DNA of 7,715 nucleotides from contig JAMDEL010000007.1 of the NCBI GenBank assembly GCA_023487095.1, positions 1 through 7,715 on the forward strand, written 5' to 3'. The notes beneath the pieces were generated by a model. It did no database searches. It was not told where the DNA came from and saw only the letters and a program-made list of their open reading frames with translations. How positions within the stretch are numbered: position 1 is the stretch's first letter; the number at the start of each line of letters is the position of its first letter. A program made the translations under genes and the position numbers. Positions 4,117 through 7,715 of the stretch are shown here, one piece after another. Origin of the DNA: Patescibacteria group bacterium. GTDB lineage: Bacteria > Patescibacteriota > Doudnabacteria > UBA920.

Positions 4117-7100
4117 ATGTCCGCAAAACCGCACACCCAAGCCGTGGCTACCCAGGAAGCCAAACTCAAACCCCGGAAGTTTTTCACCCACAAGCACGAA
4201 ACCGCCCTTTTGCCGAACCTTATAGAAGTTCAGCTGAACTCCTATAAGTGGTTTTTGGAAAAAGGCATTAAAGAGCTTTTGGCTGAAGTAAGCCCGATCC
4301 GGGATTTTACCTCCAAAAATTTGGAACTGTATTTTGGCGACTACTTTTTTGACAAGCCCAAGTACGACGAGTTCACTTCCAGGGAAAGAAACACCTCTTA
4401 CGAAGCGCCGCTTTACGTTTCCGCCAAACTGGTAAACAAAGTTACGGGCAAAACCAAGACCCAGGACGTGTATTTTGGCGATTTTCCGATTATGACCCCG
4501 CGGGGCACTTTTATAATCAATGGCGTGGAGCGCGTGGTAGTAAACCAGCTCATTAAGTCTCCGGGCGTGTTCTTTACGGCTGAATCTTTGCGCGGCAAAA
4601 ACTACTACGGGGCCAAAATTATCCCTAACCGCGGCGCGTGGCTGGAATTGGACACAGACGCAGCCGGTGTAATTGGCGTGAAGATCGACAGGAAGCGCAG
4701 AATTCCCATTACCGCACTCTTACGCGTGTTCGGCCTGCCTTCCAATGAAGAGATTGTGGAAACTTTTAAAGACATAGACGTCGACCCGGACACCAAATAC
4801 ATTCAGAACACCTTGGCCAAAGACGCCTCCAGCAACGCAGACGAAGGCTTTAAGGAAGTTTACAAGCGTATCCGCCCAGGCGACCTTGCCACCGTGGACA
4901 ACGCCAGAAGCCTGATAACCGGCATGTTCTTTAACTTTGAACGCTACGACTTTTCCGCTGTGGGCCGCTACAAGTTTAACCAGCGCTTGCATGTTAAGGA
5001 AAATGACAGCCCGATTTTGACCAAAGAGGATTTGGTTTTGGCTGTGCGCGAAATTGTGAAGCTCAACATTAGCCAGGGCGTGCAGGACGACATTGACCAT
5101 TTGGCCAACCGCCGCGTGCGCGCAGTAGGGGAACTTATCCAGGCCCGTTTCCGCGTAGGCTTGGCCCGTATGGCCAGAATTGCCAAAGACCGCATGTCTT
5201 TGGCTGACCTCGATACCGTGACCCCGGCCCAGCTGATTCACGTGCGCCCGATTGTGGCCACTATGCAGGAATTTTTCTCCTCTTCCCAGCTGTCCCAGTT
5301 TATGGACCAGACCAACCCTCTGGCCGAACTGGAACACAAGCGCAGGCTTTCGGCCATGGGCCCCGGGGGCTTGTCCCGCGAGCGCGCCGGCTTTGAAGTC
5401 CGCGACGTGCACCGCTCCCACTACGGCAGGCTTTGCCCGATTACCACGCCTGAAGGCCCAAACATTGGCCTTGTGGCCCACTTGGCCACTTATGCCCGGG
5501 TCAATGACTTCGGCTTTATAGAAACCCCTTACCGCAAAGTGAAAAAGTTTGCCAAGAACAACGGCACGGATGCAGCGGATGAAATTGCCTTGTTTGATGT
5601 GAAGACCGAAAGCGGCGAAGTGCTGGTTAAGGCCGGCGAAACCATTACTGCAAAAATGGCTAAGGACTTGGCCAAGCAGAAACATTTGACCGAGATCCGC
5701 ATAAAAGCCAGGCTGACCACGGAGATTACCGATTTGGACGCTTTTGAAGAAGAACAGCTTATAATTGGTGACTCCAGCGTGGAAACGGACGAAAAAGGCT
5801 ACTTTAAGGAGCCCCGTTCTTCGGCCCGCGTGCGTTCCGAGCCAGGCATTGCCTCCACGGACGATTTTGACTGCATAGATATTTCCCCCAAGCAGATTAT
5901 TTCCGTTACCACTTCCTTGATTCCTTTCCTGGAACACGACGACGCTAACCGCGCCTTGATGGGTTCCAACATGCAACGCCAGGCTGTGTCCTGCATTAAG
6001 CCGGACGCGCCTTTCGTGGGCACGGGTATGGAATTTAAAGCTGCGCACGACAGCGGCACTTTGGTTTTGGCCGCAGAGTCGGGCGAAGTTACGGCAGTTT
6101 CGGGCGACAAGATTGTGGTGACTGACGAAAAGAACAAGAAGCACGAGCACAAGCTTTTGAAGTTTATGCGCACCAACTCGGCTACGGCTATAAACCAGAT
6201 CCCGCGCGCCTTTAAGGGCCAGAAAGTGAAAAAAGGCGATGTGCTGGCGGATGGCGCTTCCACAGAGCACGGCGAACTGGCCTTGGGCCAGAACGTGCTG
6301 GTGGCATTCATGTCTTGGGAAGGCGGCAACTATGAAGACGCCATTCTCTTGTCCGAAAGACTGGTGCAGCAGGACCGCTATTCTTCCATACATATTGATG
6401 ACTTTAAGATAGACGTGCGCGACACCAAACTGGGCCCCGAACAGGTAACCCGCGATATTCCCAATGTGGGCGAAGAAAAATTGAAAGATTTGGACGAGAC
6501 CGGCGTTATCCGCATTGGCGCGCAGGTTAAGGCCGGCGATATTTTGGTCGGCAAGATTACCCCCAAAGGCGAAACTGATCTTACGGCTGAAGAAAAACTT
6601 TTGCGCGTAATTTTCGGCGAAAAGTCCCGCGATGTCAAAGACACTTCGCTGATTTTGCCTCACGGCGAATACGGCAAAGTGGTTAACATCCGCGAGTTTT
6701 CCCGCGACGCGGGCGACAAGCTGCCCTCAGGCGTAATCCGCAGCATTCAGGTGTCAGTCGCGGTCTTAAGGAAAATCCAGGTGGGCGACAAAATGGCCGG
6801 ACGCCACGGCAACAAAGGTGTTATTTCCAAAATTGTGCCTGTGGAAGACTTGCCTTACCTTTCGGACGGCACGCCCGTGGATATTATTTTAAACCCGCTT
6901 GGCGTGGTTTCCCGTATGAACCTGGGTCAGATACTTGAAACCCACTTGGGCATGGCTGCCAGAATTTTGGGCTACAAAGTCGCAACTCCGGTTTTGGACG
7001 GCGTGACCGAAACCCAGATTAAGGAAGAATTGGAAAAAGCCGGCATTCCCAGGGACGGCAAAGTTACGCTTTTTGACGGCAAGACCGGCGAAGCTTTTGA

Positions 7101-7605
7101 CGAAAAGGTGACTGTGGGTGTGGCTTACATGCTGAAACTCCACCACTTGGTGGACGACAAGGTGCATGCCCGCTCCACCGGACCGTACTCCTTAATTACC
7201 CAGCAGCCCTTGGGCGGTAAAGCCCAGTTCGGCGGCCAGCGTTTCGGGGAAATGGAAGTCTGGGCCTTGGAAGGCTACGGCGCGGCCCACACTTTGCAGG
7301 AAATGCTGACTATCAAGTCCGACGACGTGGTCGGCAGAAGCAAGACTTATGAATCCATTGTTAAAGGTGAAGCCATTAAGAAGCCGAACATTCCGGAATC
7401 TTTCCGCGTGTTGGTCAAAGAATTGCAGAGCCTGTGTTTAGATGTAGAACTCTTAGGCGAAGGCGGACTGGTTATGCCCGCTTCGGTCGAGCCGGAGATT
7501 TTCCCGCAAGGCGAGCCGCACCCCCAGGAAAAGGTGGTAGCCGCTTCCTTGTTTGACGACGAACCTAAAAAGGAGAAGAAGAAAAAGAAAGAAAAAAGTA
7601 AATAG
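4117..7605 (+). CDS. rpoB: DNA-directed RNA polymerase subunit beta
   Basis: This is the complete 1162-residue beta subunit, which with beta' forms the catalytic cleft of RNA polymerase. Landmarks in order are [10 protein letters not shown]...SPGVFF (136-153) and [11 protein letters not shown] (169-179), then the rifampicin pocket from [13 protein letters not shown] through [12 protein letters not shown] (386-418). They continue with [31 protein letters not shown] (606-624), [15 protein letters not shown] (734-748), [10 protein letters not shown] with the NTP-contacting lysines K892 and K900, and the [23 protein letters not shown] clamp region near 1033-1056. Residues matching E. coli D516, H526 and S531 are D397, H407 and S412, so the pocket has the usual rifampicin-sensitive residues. 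The E. coli coiled insertion before KMAGRHG is missing. A lineage insertion lies at about 478-533, and a lysine-rich tail follows 1113. The start ATG has no Shine-Dalgarno and a G-free leader. The gene is GC-richer than its upstream neighbours and is co-transcribed with rpoC. Confidence 0.98.
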   Translation: MSAKPHTQAVATQEAKLKPRKFFTHKHETALLPNLIEVQLNSYKWFLEKGIKELLAEVSPIRDFTSKNLELYFGDYFFDKPKYDEFTSRERNTSYEAPLYVSAKLVNKVTGKTKTQDVYFGDFPIMTPRGTFIINGVERVVVNQLIKSPGVFFTAESLRGKNYYGAKIIPNRGAWLELDTDAAGVIGVKIDRKRRIPITALLRVFGLPSNEEIVETFKDIDVDPDTKYIQNTLAKDASSNADEGFKEVYKRIRPGDLATVDNARSLITGMFFNFERYDFSAVGRYKFNQRLHVKENDSPILTKEDLVLAVREIVKLNISQGVQDDIDHLANRRVRAVGELIQARFRVGLARMARIAKDRMSLADLDTVTPAQLIHVRPIVATMQEFFSSSQLSQFMDQTNPLAELEHKRRLSAMGPGGLSRERAGFEVRDVHRSHYGRLCPITTPEGPNIGLVAHLATYARVNDFGFIETPYRKVKKFAKNNGTDAADEIALFDVKTESGEVLVKAGETITAKMAKDLAKQKHLTEIRIKARLTTEITDLDAFEEEQLIIGDSSVETDEKGYFKEPRSSARVRSEPGIASTDDFDCIDISPKQIISVTTSLIPFLEHDDANRALMGSNMQRQAVSCIKPDAPFVGTGMEFKAAHDSGTLVLAAESGEVTAVSGDKIVVTDEKNKKHEHKLLKFMRTNSATAINQIPRAFKGQKVKKGDVLADGASTEHGELALGQNVLVAFMSWEGGNYEDAILLSERLVQQDRYSSIHIDDFKIDVRDTKLGPEQVTRDIPNVGEEKLKDLDETGVIRIGAQVKAGDILVGKITPKGETDLTAEEKLLRVIFGEKSRDVKDTSLILPHGEYGKVVNIREFSRDAGDKLPSGVIRSIQVSVAVLRKIQVGDKMAGRHGNKGVISKIVPVEDLPYLSDGTPVDIILNPLGVVSRMNLGQILETHLGMAARILGYKVATPVLDGVTETQIKEELEKAGIPRDGKVTLFDGKTGEAFDEKVTVGVAYMLKLHHLVDDKVHARSTGPYSLITQQPLGGKAQFGGQRFGEMEVWALEGYGAAHTLQEMLTIKSDDVVGRSKTYESIVKGEAIKKPNIPESFRVLVKELQSLCLDVELLGEGGLVMPASVEPEIFPQGEPHPQEKVVAASLFDDEPKKEKKKKKEKSK

Positions 7606-7657
7606 CGCGCTTGAAAGCACTCAACTAATTACTAATTTCTTACTTTTCTAAAAACCT

Positions 7658-7715
7658 ATGTCAACTCTTACAGAAAATTTCAAAGGTGTGCGGCTAAGAC
7701 TGGCTAGCCCCGAGA
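7658..7715 (+). CDS. rpoC: DNA-directed RNA polymerase subunit beta' (N-terminal fragment, runs off window)
   Basis: Only the first 19 residues are present. FKGVRLRLASPE matches the conserved beta' N-terminus (F..i.i.laSPe), and the position right after rpoB is the universal bacterial order. The gap to rpoB is 52 bases and holds no convincing terminator: only a weak GCTT/AAGC inverted repeat near 7609-7618 with no room for a loop and no T-tract. The two genes should therefore be one transcript. The 40 bases before the ATG contain no G, so there is no Shine-Dalgarno. Confidence 0.93.
   Translation, partial: MSTLTENFKGVRLRLASPE

Noticed and set aside
4720..6663. A 647-residue open frame on the minus strand
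   Set aside because: It lies wholly inside rpoB. It is a by-product of C/G-rich third positions in rpoB, and its translation shows no recognisable domain.
7606..7657. Terminator between rpoB and rpoC
   Set aside because: Only a weak GCTT/AAGC inverted repeat with almost no loop and no T-tract is present, so readthrough into rpoC is expected.
1..7715. CRISPR array, insertion sequence, tRNA or rRNA gene
   Set aside because: No regularly spaced repeats, no transposase-like ORF with terminal inverted repeats, and no tRNA- or rRNA-like sequence were seen.

Overview
The window carries a typical bacterial core locus, the start of the rpoB-rpoC RNA polymerase operon, preceded by AT-rich accessory genes. 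All supported genes are on the + strand. The organism is uncertain. RpoB is about 1162 residues, lacks the long lineage-specific coil present in the E. coli protein, has its own insertion and a lysine-rich tail, and is not preceded by rplJ/rplL. The rpoB and rpoC leaders contain no Shine-Dalgarno motif. Together these fit a Patescibacteria (Candidate Phyla Radiation) type bacterium, but this is inference from one locus. Stops TAA, TAG and TGA all end genes here, so the standard bacterial code fits.

Bases 1-2517 look like a defence cluster. The first 48 bases are the tail of an upstream gene, plausibly a DNA methyltransferase. Its TGA overlaps the ATG of a MutH/Sau3AI-family endonuclease gene (45-665), the arrangement expected of a restriction-modification pair. 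Next come two ORFs in the same reading frame, separated only by one TAA and one further codon (703-1020 and 1024-2517). Together they read as one DUF4209-type protein with a C-terminal RNxxxHG motif that also fits the HEPN ribonuclease signature (R-N-x3-H). The single stop between them, and the lack of a good start for the second ORF, suggest a split or broken gene.

Bases 2518-3743 hold a small three-helix membrane protein (2587-2937) and a GNAT-like acetyltransferase (2958-3743), neither with a known role here.

Bases 3744-4116 (373 bases) have no gene. They contain a strong promoter-like element (TTGACA-N16-TATATT), then a possible 120-base RNA ending in a long terminator-like hairpin, then a second hairpin with a T-tract, and -10-like boxes for rpoB. 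This could be a small RNA gene between the cargo and the polymerase operon.

Bases 4117-7605 are complete rpoB. After 52 bases without a terminator, rpoC begins at 7658 and runs off the window. rpoB is visibly richer in G+C, with C/G-ending codons, than the genes upstream, which supports a different history for the upstream genes.
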